Source: Chryseobacterium antibioticum
GTDB lineage: Bacteria; Bacteroidota; Bacteroidia; Flavobacteriales; Weeksellaceae
Reading direction: 5' to 3'
NCBI RefSeq assembly: GCF_012927325.1
Contig: NZ_JABBGI010000009.1
Location: forward strand, 99,599-163,598
Length of the DNA: 64,000 nucleotides
Under the pieces are notes generated by a model that saw only the letters and a program-made list of their open reading frames with translations, was not told where the DNA came from and ran no database searches. Shown here one piece after another: positions 26,940 to 35,956 of the stretch (position 1 is its first letter; each line of letters opens with the position of its first letter). The position numbers and the translations under genes were made by a program.

Positions 26940-28301
26940 TTAATAATGACATTTACCACACTCAAGACCTCCAATTGCATCTACAGTGATCTTACCGCCA
27001 TCCTGAGGATATTGTTTTTTCAACTTGTCATGTAGATTCTTGAAGTATTCTTTATTATAACCGTTGTTCATATCAACCTCAGTAGTTCTGTGACATTCGA
27101 TACACCATCCCATGGTGAAGTCGTTAGCCATTTGAACAACATTCATTGTATCAATTTTTCCGTGACAAGCTTTACATACAACATCAATTTTGTTGTTTGG
27201 ATTCTTTTTGTTGAAAGAATTGATGATCGCTTGTTCACCTGCTACTACGTGCTGAGAGTGGTTGAAGTACACGAAGTCTGGCATGTTGTGGATTCTGGTC
27301 CATTCAACCGGCTGTGTTTTTCCAGTGTACTGCTGTTTGGCAGGATCCCAGCCTGTAGCTGCATAGATCTTCTGGATCTCACCGTCGTAGAATGCTTTAT
27401 CTTTTCCTGGCTCCATGTAGTGGTCTGCATTGTACTCAGAAATAGTTCTGTGACAGTTCATACAAACGTTCATCGATGGAATTTCGGATACTTTACCATA
27501 TTTGGCACTTGAGTGACATAACTGACAGTCAATTTTTTGTTCTCCAGCGTGAATTTTGTGAGAGAAGTAGATAGGCTGTTCAGGCTTATACCCTTTGTAA
27601 ACACCGATCCACATAATCCAGTTCCAAACTCCATAAGCGGCCAGAAGGGCAAGGATACCCAATGCTGCTTTACCTATGTAGTGGTACTTCTCATAAATTT
27701 CGCTGAAAGATTTAACTCTCGTTTCGTTAAGTCCTGCTAAGTCTTCGGATTGACCTAATTTAACCAATTGTCTCAGTTTAATTAAGATCCAAACCAATAG
27801 AGCTGCAATGGCCAGAAGTGAAATAATAACTACGCTTGTTGTAGTATTATTTGCTGGAGCTGCAGCGGCACCGTCTGCTGTAGCTGTTCCTGCTGCCGGT
27901 TTCTTCTCTTCCGGAGCCGGAGGATTAGTGGTGAATGCTAAAATGTCGTCTATATCCTTCTCCGTAAGATTAGGAAACTGCAACATTTCAGTTTTATTAA
28001 ATTTTTCGAAAATCTCATTGGCGTATTTATCCCCAGAAGCTCTCAGAGCTTTGTTGTCTTTGATCCACTTGTGAAGCCAATCTCTGTCTACACCACCCTC
28101 TGTCTTTACACGTTCTACAACACCCTTAAGAGGTGGTCCTATTACCTGTTTGTCCAGCGCGTGACATGCAGTACAATTCGCTTTGAAAAGTTTCTCTCCA
28201 TTTTTAGGATCGCCGTCTTGCCCGTAAATTGAAGCACTTGTCGATAGCAATAAGCCTATTGCGATCAACGTTTGTTTATAATGCTTTCTCCAACTAATCA
28301 T
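26940..28301 (-). CDS. actA: Alternative complex III cytochrome subunit ActA, six heme motifs
   Basis: A 453-residue multiheme cytochrome. Residues 1-27 are a signal peptide; a class-I cytochrome domain carries CTACH (43-47); an Ala/Pro-rich linker leads to membrane segments at about 155-178 and 211-233; a C-terminal multiheme domain carries CQLCH (259-263), CMNCH (280-284), CKACH (376-380), CIECH (400-404) and CGKCH (448-452). ActA is usually described as pentaheme, so the extra N-terminal monoheme domain is a fusion. First gene of the operon. Confidence 0.93.
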   Translation of the reverse strand: MISWRKHYKQTLIAIGLLLSTSASIYGQDGDPKNGEKLFKANCTACHALDKQVIGPPLKGVVERVKTEGGVDRDWLHKWIKDNKALRASGDKYANEIFEKFNKTEMLQFPNLTEKDIDDILAFTTNPPAPEEKKPAAGTATADGAAAAPANNTTTSVVIISLLAIAALLVWILIKLRQLVKLGQSEDLAGLNETRVKSFSEIYEKYHYIGKAALGILALLAAYGVWNWIMWIGVYKGYKPEQPIYFSHKIHAGEQKIDCQLCHSSAKYGKVSEIPSMNVCMNCHRTISEYNADHYMEPGKDKAFYDGEIQKIYAATGWDPAKQQYTGKTQPVEWTRIHNMPDFVYFNHSQHVVAGEQAIINSFNKKNPNNKIDVVCKACHGKIDTMNVVQMANDFTMGWCIECHRTTEVDMNNGYNKEYFKNLHDKLKKQYPQDGGKITVDAIGGLECGKCHY

Positions 28302-28345
28302 TTAAATTATCTTATGTTAGTAAAATATTGAACCAATCAATTCCG

Positions 28346-28353
28346 CAAAAATA
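28346..28353 (-). promoter_or_regulatory. -7 promoter box of the actABCDEF operon
   Basis: TATTTTTG on the minus strand, 44 bases upstream of the actA start; no clear TTG at the standard spacing. It shares the intergenic space with the divergent SPOR gene promoter. Confidence 0.4.
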
Positions 28354-28436
28354 ATATTTTTAACAGGAATTTAACGGTATATGGAAAAGGGAAAATATCA
28401 TTTACGTTTAATTTGTATTGATTCTAAATAGTGTTG

Positions 28437-28468
28437 TTTGGTATAATTTTTTAATTTTAATAGATTTG
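28437..28468 (+). promoter_or_regulatory. Promoter of the SPOR-domain gene
   Basis: TTTG (28437-28440), 20 bases, TAGATTTG (28461-28468), 15 bases before the ATG at 28484: a good match to the Bacteroidota consensus. Confidence 0.6.
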
Positions 28469-28483
28469 CAGAAACAAGTTTAA

Positions 28484-29041
28484 ATGAGAAATTTAATCAA
28501 AATATTTTCAATAATATCTTTATTTGGGTTTTATAGTGTTGAAGCCCAACAGGTTGTTAAAAAGGATACTCTGTCTGGTACGGAGCTAATAATGACGATG
28601 GACCCCAAAGTAAGCGCTGCTTTAGGAGGAATTGAAGATAAATGTTCGAGGACTGCCGGAGGTCCTTCGGGTTCTTCGGTAAGAGAAAATAATACAGACA
28701 ATGGAATTGTGACGGCTCCAAAACCTCCAAAAATCTATGTTCCGAGCAGAGAATTGAGCAATGCAGAGATTTGTAGAAAAAATCCGAGAATTTTAGGATT
28801 TAAAATTCAGATCACAACGGTAAAGAGTAACGAGGAAGCGAATGAGGTGAAATCTTATTTCAGAAAAAGATTCCCGAATCTTAAAGTGGAAACGGATGCT
28901 TCTTTAAGACCCAACTATAAGATTTTAGCAGGAAGCTACTTTACCAAACAGAGTGCAGCTTCAGATCTGTCAAAAATAAGAGAATACTTTAAATCGGCGG
29001 TTGCTGTACAGTACAGGATTTTCTGTGCTGAAGCGAGATAA
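28484..29041 (+). CDS. Secreted SPOR-domain protein
   Basis: A 185-residue exported protein (signal peptide about 1-21, ending VEAQ). The C-terminal 75 residues, from GFKIQITTVKSNEEANEVKSYF to the YRIFCAEAR end, have the SPOR pattern (K-I-Q-I, then RPNYKILAGSYFTKQSAASDLSKIREYFKSAVAV), a fold that binds denuded peptidoglycan at division sites. The middle has two Cys-containing segments. A role in septal envelope processes is an inference from the domain. Confidence 0.85.
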   Translation: MRNLIKIFSIISLFGFYSVEAQQVVKKDTLSGTELIMTMDPKVSAALGGIEDKCSRTAGGPSGSSVRENNTDNGIVTAPKPPKIYVPSRELSNAEICRKNPRILGFKIQITTVKSNEEANEVKSYFRKRFPNLKVETDASLRPNYKILAGSYFTKQSAASDLSKIREYFKSAVAVQYRIFCAEAR

Positions 29042-29062
29042 AGACGAAAAGATTATAAAACT

Positions 29063-29089
29063 AAAGCTGAGAATTTTCTCAGCTTTTTT
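29063..29089. terminator. Terminator between convergent genes
   Basis: AAAGCTGAGAA (29063-29073) pairs with TTCTCAGCTTT (29076-29086) followed by T-residues; it ends at the stop codon of the convergent membrane-protein gene (29088), which it may also serve. Confidence 0.8.
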
Positions 29090-30365
29090 ACTGATAATAG
29101 GTTTCCAGGAACTGGAAAAAATCAGACATTCGGAACAGGTTGTTAGCCAATAGAAAAGCTAATAAAATAACCATTGTTGCCATTAAAAATGATAAGGTTT
29201 TCTGGTGTGATCTGTAGCTGTTAAAAAGCCATCCCAGAAGCAATGGATAGACAAAAACAAAATGTCCTCCATAGATATACGAAGTGTGAAGTCCAAACCT
29301 CATAATGCAGTGAATGACAATGTCAATCAGGAATGAAATGGCCAGGATTTGCATCAGTTTGTTTTTAAAATTTTTAAAATAACTCCACAAAATAAGAGCT
29401 AATAATCCAATGATAAAAGCATAACAGAATGAAGAAGAATAAGGTTCCATTAAAAGGCCTTTGAAGTCAAAACCTTTCATGTTATGTTTGTCCGTTGTCA
29501 TGAAGCTTGGAAACAAAACACTGCCGCCAAAAAAATAAGAAAGCATCATATCCCAATCCGGAATTGATTCTACATTGGAGAACTTTTCATACTGTTGGTT
29601 GGTTTTGGAGAAGATGTTTTCATACTTAAAATCAATTCTCAACAGATAAAGAAATACAAAACATACCATGGTAAGGGCTACACGGAAAACGGCATTTCCA
29701 AATTTTTTCCAGCTTCTGAAAAGATCTTTTTCAAATAATACGGGAATAAAAACTTTAACAAGATTGGTAATGGTAAGGCCTCCGATGGTAATTCCGGCAA
29801 GCGTAAGTGCCGATCCGGGCATTTTTTCGTCTCTTTTTATCTTTACAGCAGCATAATAATTGTAAATACTGAGCAGAAGCAGCGTATATGTGAAATTTTC
29901 AGGGGTGAAAGAAAGAATAATATTTGTTGAAAAAGCACCGAAAAACAGAATGATTAGCAAGCTGATTGTAAGTGGAAGTCCGGTGATGTTCTTAAGATAC
30001 TTGAAAATCTGAACCATACACAAACTTATCGCTGTATTGCTGAGCCAGGCAAGCGTAAGTCTAAAGGTGGTGTCCATTTTTCCACCTGAAATCAGTAAGG
30101 AAAACTCTCTGACCCAGTTGAAAAAATAGTAAGCCAAAGGATGTCTCTCAAAACTTCCACCGGTCATCACAATCGCTTTATTGTCAAAACTGAAATAGGC
30201 GTCCCAAGGAATTCTACTGTCAAAAATAATTCTGTAATGAAGCGCAATGTAAGAGCCCAGAATACCGTAACAGGTCAGGAAGAACAGAAATACTGCCAGC
30301 TCGGTGTAGGTAGAAGGGAATACCTGCTTTAAAAGATTAATGAGTTTTGTTTTAATAAGAGACAC
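29088..30365 (-). CDS. Polytopic membrane protein, possibly DUF6080-type
   Basis: A 425-residue protein with about ten hydrophobic segments and a GTG start at 30365. The loop after the first membrane segment holds acidic residues (IIFDSRIPWDAYFSFDNKAIVMTGGSFERHPLAYYFFNW), reminiscent of GT-C type glycosyltransferases such as mannosyltransferases, where an Asp in the first periplasmic loop is catalytic. I believe similar proteins of Flavobacteriia are named DUF6080, but this is from memory. Function is unknown. Confidence 0.65.
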   Translation of the reverse strand: MSLIKTKLINLLKQVFPSTYTELAVFLFFLTCYGILGSYIALHYRIIFDSRIPWDAYFSFDNKAIVMTGGSFERHPLAYYFFNWVREFSLLISGGKMDTTFRLTLAWLSNTAISLCMVQIFKYLKNITGLPLTISLLIILFFGAFSTNIILSFTPENFTYTLLLLSIYNYYAAVKIKRDEKMPGSALTLAGITIGGLTITNLVKVFIPVLFEKDLFRSWKKFGNAVFRVALTMVCFVFLYLLRIDFKYENIFSKTNQQYEKFSNVESIPDWDMMLSYFFGGSVLFPSFMTTDKHNMKGFDFKGLLMEPYSSSFCYAFIIGLLALILWSYFKNFKNKLMQILAISFLIDIVIHCIMRFGLHTSYIYGGHFVFVYPLLLGWLFNSYRSHQKTLSFLMATMVILLAFLLANNLFRMSDFFQFLETYYQ

Positions 30366-30394
30366 GTGTCAGTTTTTTGCAAAAATAAAATAAA

Positions 30395-30420
30395 AAAACT
30401 CACCTTGTGTGGTGAGTTTT
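30395..30420 (-). terminator. Terminator downstream of the T9SS cargo gene
   Basis: AAAACTCACC (30395-30404) pairs perfectly with GGTGAGTTTT (30411-30420); the A-run to the left gives a U-run on minus-strand transcripts. Confidence 0.75.
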
Positions 30421-30439
30421 AAAGATTATGATCATGTCA

Positions 30440-31399
30440 TTACTGCTTGATCACTTTTTCGATAGCAGATGTACCGTCGTTAAATTCCGCTTTGATGATA
30501 TAGGTTCCTTTTGAAAGCGATGAAATATCTGTTTTGTCAGACTCCGTTTTCATTACTGTTCTTCCGGACATATCCATAACAGAGACCATTTTTACTTTTT
30601 TATCAGTCTTGATGTTGATCGCTCCTTTTGTTGGATTAGGATAGAATGCTGCTGAATTTTTAGTTTTTGCTGTTTCACTTGTACTCAAAGTTCCAGTTGT
30701 AACTTTTATATCGTCTACCATGAACATGTAAATGTCATTTGATACACATTGAATGCCTATTCTGATGGTTTGACCTGCATAGGTGTCCAAGCTGTAAGAT
30801 CCTTGTCCCCAATTGGGGTATGGTGCAAGCAGTGGTTGTGCTCCTGCTCCTGCAATGATCGTAAAGTTAGCAGCAGCAGTAGGGGTACCTGATCCCACAT
30901 AGATTCCTATCCTGTATTTTTCAAGCCCATAAGAATTTGACAATGACTTTGTCCATAGGGATAATGTATTTGCAGCAGCACCCAGAGTTATCGGGGGTGA
31001 GATCAGCCAGTCATTGTTAACTACTGTACCTCCTGTTGGTGGAGTAGCATTCCAGCAGGCAGCGTATTTAGCTCCGCTGTGAGGAGAGAAGTTTCTTACT
31101 TCTTCATCCACTCCTGGAATTGGCGTAGCATTATTAGTTACATTTGAAGCAGAAGGGTTAAAGATTTGAAAAGCCATTGGTGCATTGGCATTTGCCCAGT
31201 TTGCCGTCCAGGAATCATCTTCTGTAGGACCACCACCTGTGTAGGTAGGTCTGCCGTCAAGGTCCAGAGTGAGCCAGCTTCCAAAACCTGTAGTAATGAA
31301 GTTACCGTAAGAGTCAAAATTTTCATCAAGAAGCACCGTCTGAGCATTCGATGCTGTAATGCCAAGCAATACACTTAGAGAAAAGAGAATTTTTTTCAT
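30440..31399 (-). CDS. Secreted choice-of-anchor J protein with T9SS type A sorting domain
   Basis: A 319-residue secreted protein: signal peptide (about 1-19, ending SNAQ); a jelly-roll domain beginning LLDENFDSYGNF and containing NDWLISPPITLG, typical of cleaved-adhesin / choice-of-anchor J domains that bind glycans or host surfaces; and a C-terminal 75-residue type A sorting domain (AAFYPNPTKGAINIKTD ... GTYIIKAEFNDGTS) that directs export by the type IX secretion system and attachment to the surface. The binding target is unknown. Confidence 0.9.
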   Translation of the reverse strand: MKKILFSLSVLLGITASNAQTVLLDENFDSYGNFITTGFGSWLTLDLDGRPTYTGGGPTEDDSWTANWANANAPMAFQIFNPSASNVTNNATPIPGVDEEVRNFSPHSGAKYAACWNATPPTGGTVVNNDWLISPPITLGAAANTLSLWTKSLSNSYGLEKYRIGIYVGSGTPTAAANFTIIAGAGAQPLLAPYPNWGQGSYSLDTYAGQTIRIGIQCVSNDIYMFMVDDIKVTTGTLSTSETAKTKNSAAFYPNPTKGAINIKTDKKVKMVSVMDMSGRTVMKTESDKTDISSLSKGTYIIKAEFNDGTSAIEKVIKQ

Positions 31400-31489
31400 A
31401 ATAATAAGATTTTTCCAAAAGTAGTGAAAAATTATTATTTTGATGTTGAAAAATATATTTTAAATTGCTCACTAAGTGGGTTTTAGCTT

Positions 31490-33031
31490 TTAGGAACTGC
31501 ATGAAAGTGTAGAACAGCCTGTCGTATCATCATAGGCAGATGGTCTTTTTGCTGAAAATTCAGGATATAATTCTTCATAAGGATTTTCTAAAGCACGGGT
31601 GAGTTTTTCAAGCATTTCAGTTTTCCCGGCATTGATCTCTTCGATACATTCATAAAGAAGATAATTTCTCAAGGTAAACTTTGGATTTGACTGTTTCATT
31701 AGGGATAATGACTTTTCTCTTGAAATCGTGTTGGATATCAGTCTTGCTTCATATTTTTTGGCGAAGTCCTCCAGTTTTCGAACTCTCTGATCTGTTAAAA
31801 CGACATAGGATACATTTTCAAAAAGAGACTTCACGTCACTTTCAGGATTTAATTTTTCCAGCTGATTAAAAAAGAGAGTGTAATCCAATTGAAGTTCCTG
31901 CATCAGCCCCTGCCAATTGGTGAAAAATTCTTCATCACTCTCTCTGAGTTCATCGAATCCAAATTTTTTGCAGAGCATTTTGTCGTGAGCTTCCCAAAAA
32001 TACGACCCATAATGATTGAGAGTGTTTTCTAAAAATTTTTCGTCTTTGATGAGCGGATGAAGGGCATTCGCAAGCTGCCATAGATTCCATTGTGAGATCT
32101 GACCCTGCTTCCCAAAAGCATATCTTCTTCCCGGAAGATCGGTTGTGTTTGGCGTGAAATTCAGATCGTATTCATCCATCATTGAATAAGGACCGTAGTC
32201 TACAGTTAATCCCAAAACAGACATGTTATCGGTATTCATAACACCATGAACGAATCCTACTCTGAACCATTCGGTCATGAGATTGGCTGTTCTTGTACAT
32301 AAACTTTCAAAAAAGTGTTTGTATTTTTCGATACCATCGGTAGTGATTTCCGGATAGTAATTTTTAATAGTGAAATCAACGAGGTCCTGCAGGGTTTTAT
32401 ATTCCTGCTGTGCAGAGATCAGTTCAAAATGTCCAAAACGGAGAAAGCTTTCAGCGGTCCTGATGACTACAGCTCCCTTTTCCAGTTGTGGATTTCCGTT
32501 ATACATCATATCCCTTACCACATCTTCACCGGTGAAAGCAAGACTTAAAGCTCTGGTGGTAGGAACTCCCAGATGATACATGGCTTCACTCATCAGATAT
32601 TCACGTACTGAGGATCTCAATACCGCTCTTCCGTCTGCATGTCTTGAATAAGGAGTGGCGCCGGAACCTTTCCACTGGATTTCTGTCTTTTTCCCGTCCT
32701 TACTGATGATTTCTCCTGCAAGGATTGCCCTTCCGTCCCCAAGCTGTCCCGCCCAGTTTCCGAACTGGTGTCCTGCATAGGCTGTGGCATATGTTTTTAC
32801 GTTTTCAGGAAGGTTATTTCCTACGAGAAAATCCAGATCCTTTTCTTCATATGGTCCAAGACCCGTTTCTTCTGCCAGGGTTTCGTTAAAGGCAATCAGT
32901 TTTGGTCCGTCAAAACCTGCCGGCTTTACGGTTGCAAATAGAACTTTCGGGGTGTTTCTCTGCATTGGATTGTCAGAAAAATCTCCTAGAAATATATCGG
33001 TGAAGGGCTGTTTGATCTGTTCAATATTCAT
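31490..33031 (-). CDS. selO: Protein adenylyltransferase SelO (YdiU)
   Basis: A 513-residue pseudokinase-fold enzyme that transfers AMP from ATP to Ser, Thr or Tyr of proteins. Recognisable are YAGHQFGNWAGQLGDGRA (85-102), WKGSGATPYSRHADGRAVLRSS (120-141) with the conserved Lys/Arg, and the Asn-Asp metal region HGVMNTDNMSVLGLTVDYGPY. The C-terminus ends in Cys-Ser-Ser, where eukaryotic SelO has selenocysteine-Ser-Ser, so a Cys replaces Sec; the codons are TGC AGT TCC TAA. Confidence 0.94.
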   Translation of the reverse strand: MNIEQIKQPFTDIFLGDFSDNPMQRNTPKVLFATVKPAGFDGPKLIAFNETLAEETGLGPYEEKDLDFLVGNNLPENVKTYATAYAGHQFGNWAGQLGDGRAILAGEIISKDGKKTEIQWKGSGATPYSRHADGRAVLRSSVREYLMSEAMYHLGVPTTRALSLAFTGEDVVRDMMYNGNPQLEKGAVVIRTAESFLRFGHFELISAQQEYKTLQDLVDFTIKNYYPEITTDGIEKYKHFFESLCTRTANLMTEWFRVGFVHGVMNTDNMSVLGLTVDYGPYSMMDEYDLNFTPNTTDLPGRRYAFGKQGQISQWNLWQLANALHPLIKDEKFLENTLNHYGSYFWEAHDKMLCKKFGFDELRESDEEFFTNWQGLMQELQLDYTLFFNQLEKLNPESDVKSLFENVSYVVLTDQRVRKLEDFAKKYEARLISNTISREKSLSLMKQSNPKFTLRNYLLYECIEEINAGKTEMLEKLTRALENPYEELYPEFSAKRPSAYDDTTGCSTLSCSS

Positions 33032-33056
33032 AGATCAAAGGTATTAATTATAAAAG

Positions 33057-33086
33057 AAAAGACCTTCCAGATTATTGAAAGGTCTT
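33057..33086 (-). terminator. Terminator downstream of the PBP1A gene
   Basis: AAAAGACCTT (33057-33066) pairs with AAGGTCTT (33079-33086); the minus-strand transcript then reads a U-rich tract. Confidence 0.6.
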
Positions 33087-33106
33087 GTGTATTTTTAAAA
33101 GAGAAT

Positions 33107-35485
33107 TTATTTATTGAAATCTACCTCATCGGTTGAGTGAAGATTGTCGTTGATATTTTCTTCTTTTTTTTCTGTATTGTTTTTAGGGGTAGTATTTACA
33201 GGCTTTGGATTCTTGATCTCATCCATGGTCTGAAGTCCTCCATCGTCTCCGTAGCCTTCACCCAGGCCTTTTAGGTTTGAACATCCGTCTTTCCAGTCAG
33301 ATGGTCTGGTGAATTTGTCATCAGGTGTGATTCCCAGAGATTTATCAGCCCAAACTTTCTTCATGAAGATAGCCCAGATCGGTAATGCCATTTTCGCACC
33401 CTGACCTTCACCGGTCCCAAGGAAGTGGGTGGCTCTGTCTTCCCATCCTACCCAGGCTCCTGTTGCCAGTTTTGGAGTGATTCCCATAAACCAACCGTCA
33501 GAGTTGTTCTGTGTAGTCCCTGTTTTGGCAGCAATTTCCACACCTTTAGAGATTCCTCTTCTTCCCAATTCTCCGGAAGCGGTACCATATTGTGCAACAC
33601 CTTTCATTAATTCAATCATGGTGTAGGCATACATTGGGTTCATGACTTCTTTCGGCTCTACGTTTACTTCTTTGATCACCCTTCCATTGGCATCTTCAAT
33701 TCTCCAGATCATTTCCGGTTTATTGTGGTTTCCATAGTTGGCGAAAGTACTGTAAGCACCTAGCATTTCATAGATGGTAATATCTGATGAACCTAAAGCA
33801 ATGGTATTGTTTCTAGGAATATCTTCTGTAACTCCCAGGTCTCTTGCTGTCTGGATAACGGCATCTACACCAGTCATTTCAATAAGTCTCGCAGCAATCG
33901 GGTTTTGAGAGTGTGCTAAACCGTCTTTCAACGTCAGCATTCCTCCTCTTCCCGGAACATTCCATCCGTTATGGCTGTAAGAAGCATTAGAAACGGTAGA
34001 GCATGGTGTCATACCCAGTTTCATAATAGCGGTTGCATATACGAAAGGTTTGAAGGTAGATCCTACCTGTCTTTTACCCTGTTTGATGTGGTCATACTGG
34101 AAATGTTGCCAGTCTATACCTCCTACCCATGCTTTGATCTCTCCACTTCCCGGAACCATCGACATTAAGCCGGCCTGTGCCACTTTTTTGTGCCATCTGA
34201 TGGAATCCCACGGAGACATTTCCACTTCTTCTTCTCCGCTCCATGTGAAACGGGAAGTTTTGGTAGGTTTTTTAAACTCCATAATAATAGAGTCTTCAGG
34301 CATACCGTCCGCTTTTAATAGCTTATAACGGCCAGTTCTTCTTACCGCCTGCATCATTACATCTTTGATCTGTTTATCATTAAGATAATAAAATGGCCAG
34401 TTCTTTCTTCCTCTCTGTTCTGCATCAAATCTTTTCTGAACATCAGTAAGGTGTTCTTTGATAGATTCTTCTGCGTACTTCTGCATTTTGGAATCCAGGG
34501 TAACATATATTTTTAACCCGTCTTTGTAAAGGTTAAGCTTCTTGCCTGTTTCCTTTTCATAACCTTCAAGATACCTGTCTATTTCTTTTCTTAAATAGAA
34601 CTTATAATAAGCCGAATATCCGTCTGTAATGTTTTTAATAGGGTGGAAGTCTACAGCTATAGGGGTACTGATAGCTTTTTCATACGTAGCCTGATCAATA
34701 TATCCTGTTTTCTGCATCTGATCCAATACTACATTTCTTCTTTCTTTTGCTTTTTCAGGATATCTGTATGGGTTGTTCTTTCTTGGGTTTTCAAGCATGG
34801 CTACGAAAGTTGCAGCCTCAGGGAGGGTAAGCTCCGAAGTTTTTTTGTTAAAGTAAACTTTGGATGCCATTTCTACACCGTTTGCATTGAAAAGAAAGTC
34901 AAACTTATTGAAATACAATGTAATGATCTCTTCTTTGGTATATCTTTTTTCAAGACTTACCGCAACGACCCATTCTTTCAGTTTCTGAAATGCTCTTTCG
35001 ATTTTATTCTGAGAAGCCGATCCTGTGAAAAGAAGCTTCGCTAACTGTTGAGTAATGGTAGAACCTCCACCTCGTCCCCCTCCATAGACTACAGCTCTGG
35101 CAATAGACTGAAGGTCAATTCCTGAGTGTTCTTTGAAACGCTCATCTTCTTTAGCCTGAAGGGCATAAATAAGATAAGGGGGAAGGTCTTTATAAACAAT
35201 AGGCTGTGTTTTTTCCTTTTCAAACCTGCCTAAAGTAACACCGTCCGAAGAAATAATTTCAGAAGCGACATAAATATCGGGGTTTTCAAGTTCCTTTACA
35301 TCCGGCATTTCTCCAAGAAAGCCCTGGGAAACAGAAAAGAAAAGTCCTGAAATACCTAAAACGACTGCAATGAGTCCAATCCAAATAAATTTAACCCACT
35401 TTTTCCAAGAGGTATCTTTCTTTTTTTTGGGAGGAAGAGGGAAGGTTTTCCCCTTATTTCCTGCGTTTTGTCTGTTGTCTTCCAT
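33107..35485 (-). CDS. Class A penicillin-binding protein 1A
   Basis: Bifunctional peptidoglycan synthase (mrcA/ponA family), 792 residues, with one N-terminal membrane segment (about 33-55). The glycosyltransferase domain shows KEDERFKEHSGID (catalytic E113) and GGGSTITQQLAK. The transpeptidase domain shows STFK (476-479), SQN (526-528) and KTGT (654-657). The C-terminal tail is Asn/Lys/Glu-rich and probably disordered. It is the third gene of the ricT-gldH-PBP1A group, six bases after gldH. Confidence 0.95.
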   Translation of the reverse strand: MEDNRQNAGNKGKTFPLPPKKKKDTSWKKWVKFIWIGLIAVVLGISGLFFSVSQGFLGEMPDVKELENPDIYVASEIISSDGVTLGRFEKEKTQPIVYKDLPPYLIYALQAKEDERFKEHSGIDLQSIARAVVYGGGRGGGSTITQQLAKLLFTGSASQNKIERAFQKLKEWVVAVSLEKRYTKEEIITLYFNKFDFLFNANGVEMASKVYFNKKTSELTLPEAATFVAMLENPRKNNPYRYPEKAKERRNVVLDQMQKTGYIDQATYEKAISTPIAVDFHPIKNITDGYSAYYKFYLRKEIDRYLEGYEKETGKKLNLYKDGLKIYVTLDSKMQKYAEESIKEHLTDVQKRFDAEQRGRKNWPFYYLNDKQIKDVMMQAVRRTGRYKLLKADGMPEDSIIMEFKKPTKTSRFTWSGEEEVEMSPWDSIRWHKKVAQAGLMSMVPGSGEIKAWVGGIDWQHFQYDHIKQGKRQVGSTFKPFVYATAIMKLGMTPCSTVSNASYSHNGWNVPGRGGMLTLKDGLAHSQNPIAARLIEMTGVDAVIQTARDLGVTEDIPRNNTIALGSSDITIYEMLGAYSTFANYGNHNKPEMIWRIEDANGRVIKEVNVEPKEVMNPMYAYTMIELMKGVAQYGTASGELGRRGISKGVEIAAKTGTTQNNSDGWFMGITPKLATGAWVGWEDRATHFLGTGEGQGAKMALPIWAIFMKKVWADKSLGITPDDKFTRPSDWKDGCSNLKGLGEGYGDDGGLQTMDEIKNPKPVNTTPKNNTEKKEENINDNLHSTDEVDFNK

Positions 35486-35491
35486 TTATGG

Positions 35492-35956
35492 TTACGGTTT
35501 AGCCGTTTCTATTTTTACTCCAACATCTTCAATTCCCGGAAGGTTGTCATTTCTCATCGCCTGGATCAGGCTGATTTCATACTTTCCTTTTTCCGGAAAT
35601 TTATAGTTCAGTTTATACTGAAATAAAGCTTCCTTCGTATCACCAAAACCTGTACCAAGCCATTCTCCGTTTGGTTTTGCCAGTACATAATTCAGGGTAT
35701 CTGTTTCCTTCTTTTTGTTCTGGAGATTGGTGAAGTTTACAATAAACCTTATATTGCTGTAAGGATAACTGTTGTTATTTCTTACGACAAATATAATATT
35801 TTTAGGATTCTGCGGATCTGAAACTTCAAGATTAAATTTTTGCTCGCTTTTCTTGCTCCATTTGTTGTTAACAGAGTTCATGATAACGTTTTCTCCCGAA
35901 GAAGATTGACAGCTAAAGAAAAGGATGAGAGGTAATAATCCTAAAATTTTACGCAT
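35492..35956 (-). CDS. gldH: Gliding motility lipoprotein GldH
   Basis: A 154-residue lipoprotein (MRKILGLLPLILFFSC, Cys at 16). The sequence NNSYPYSNIRFIVNFTN, DTLNYVLAKPNGEWLGTGFGD and KYEISLIQAMRNDNLPGIEDVGVKIE is typical of GldH, required for gliding in Flavobacterium and retained in many non-gliding Bacteroidota. I chose the ATG at 35956; an earlier in-frame codon at 36040 would lie far inside ricT. The first 8 bases overlap ricT. Confidence 0.92.
   Translation of the reverse strand: MRKILGLLPLILFFSCQSSSGENVIMNSVNNKWSKKSEQKFNLEVSDPQNPKNIIFVVRNNNSYPYSNIRFIVNFTNLQNKKKETDTLNYVLAKPNGEWLGTGFGDTKEALFQYKLNYKFPEKGKYEISLIQAMRNDNLPGIEDVGVKIETAKP

Noticed and set aside
27090..27512. Open frame of 140 codons opposite actA
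   Set aside because: Antisense to heme motifs of actA; no promoter and no recognisable domain.
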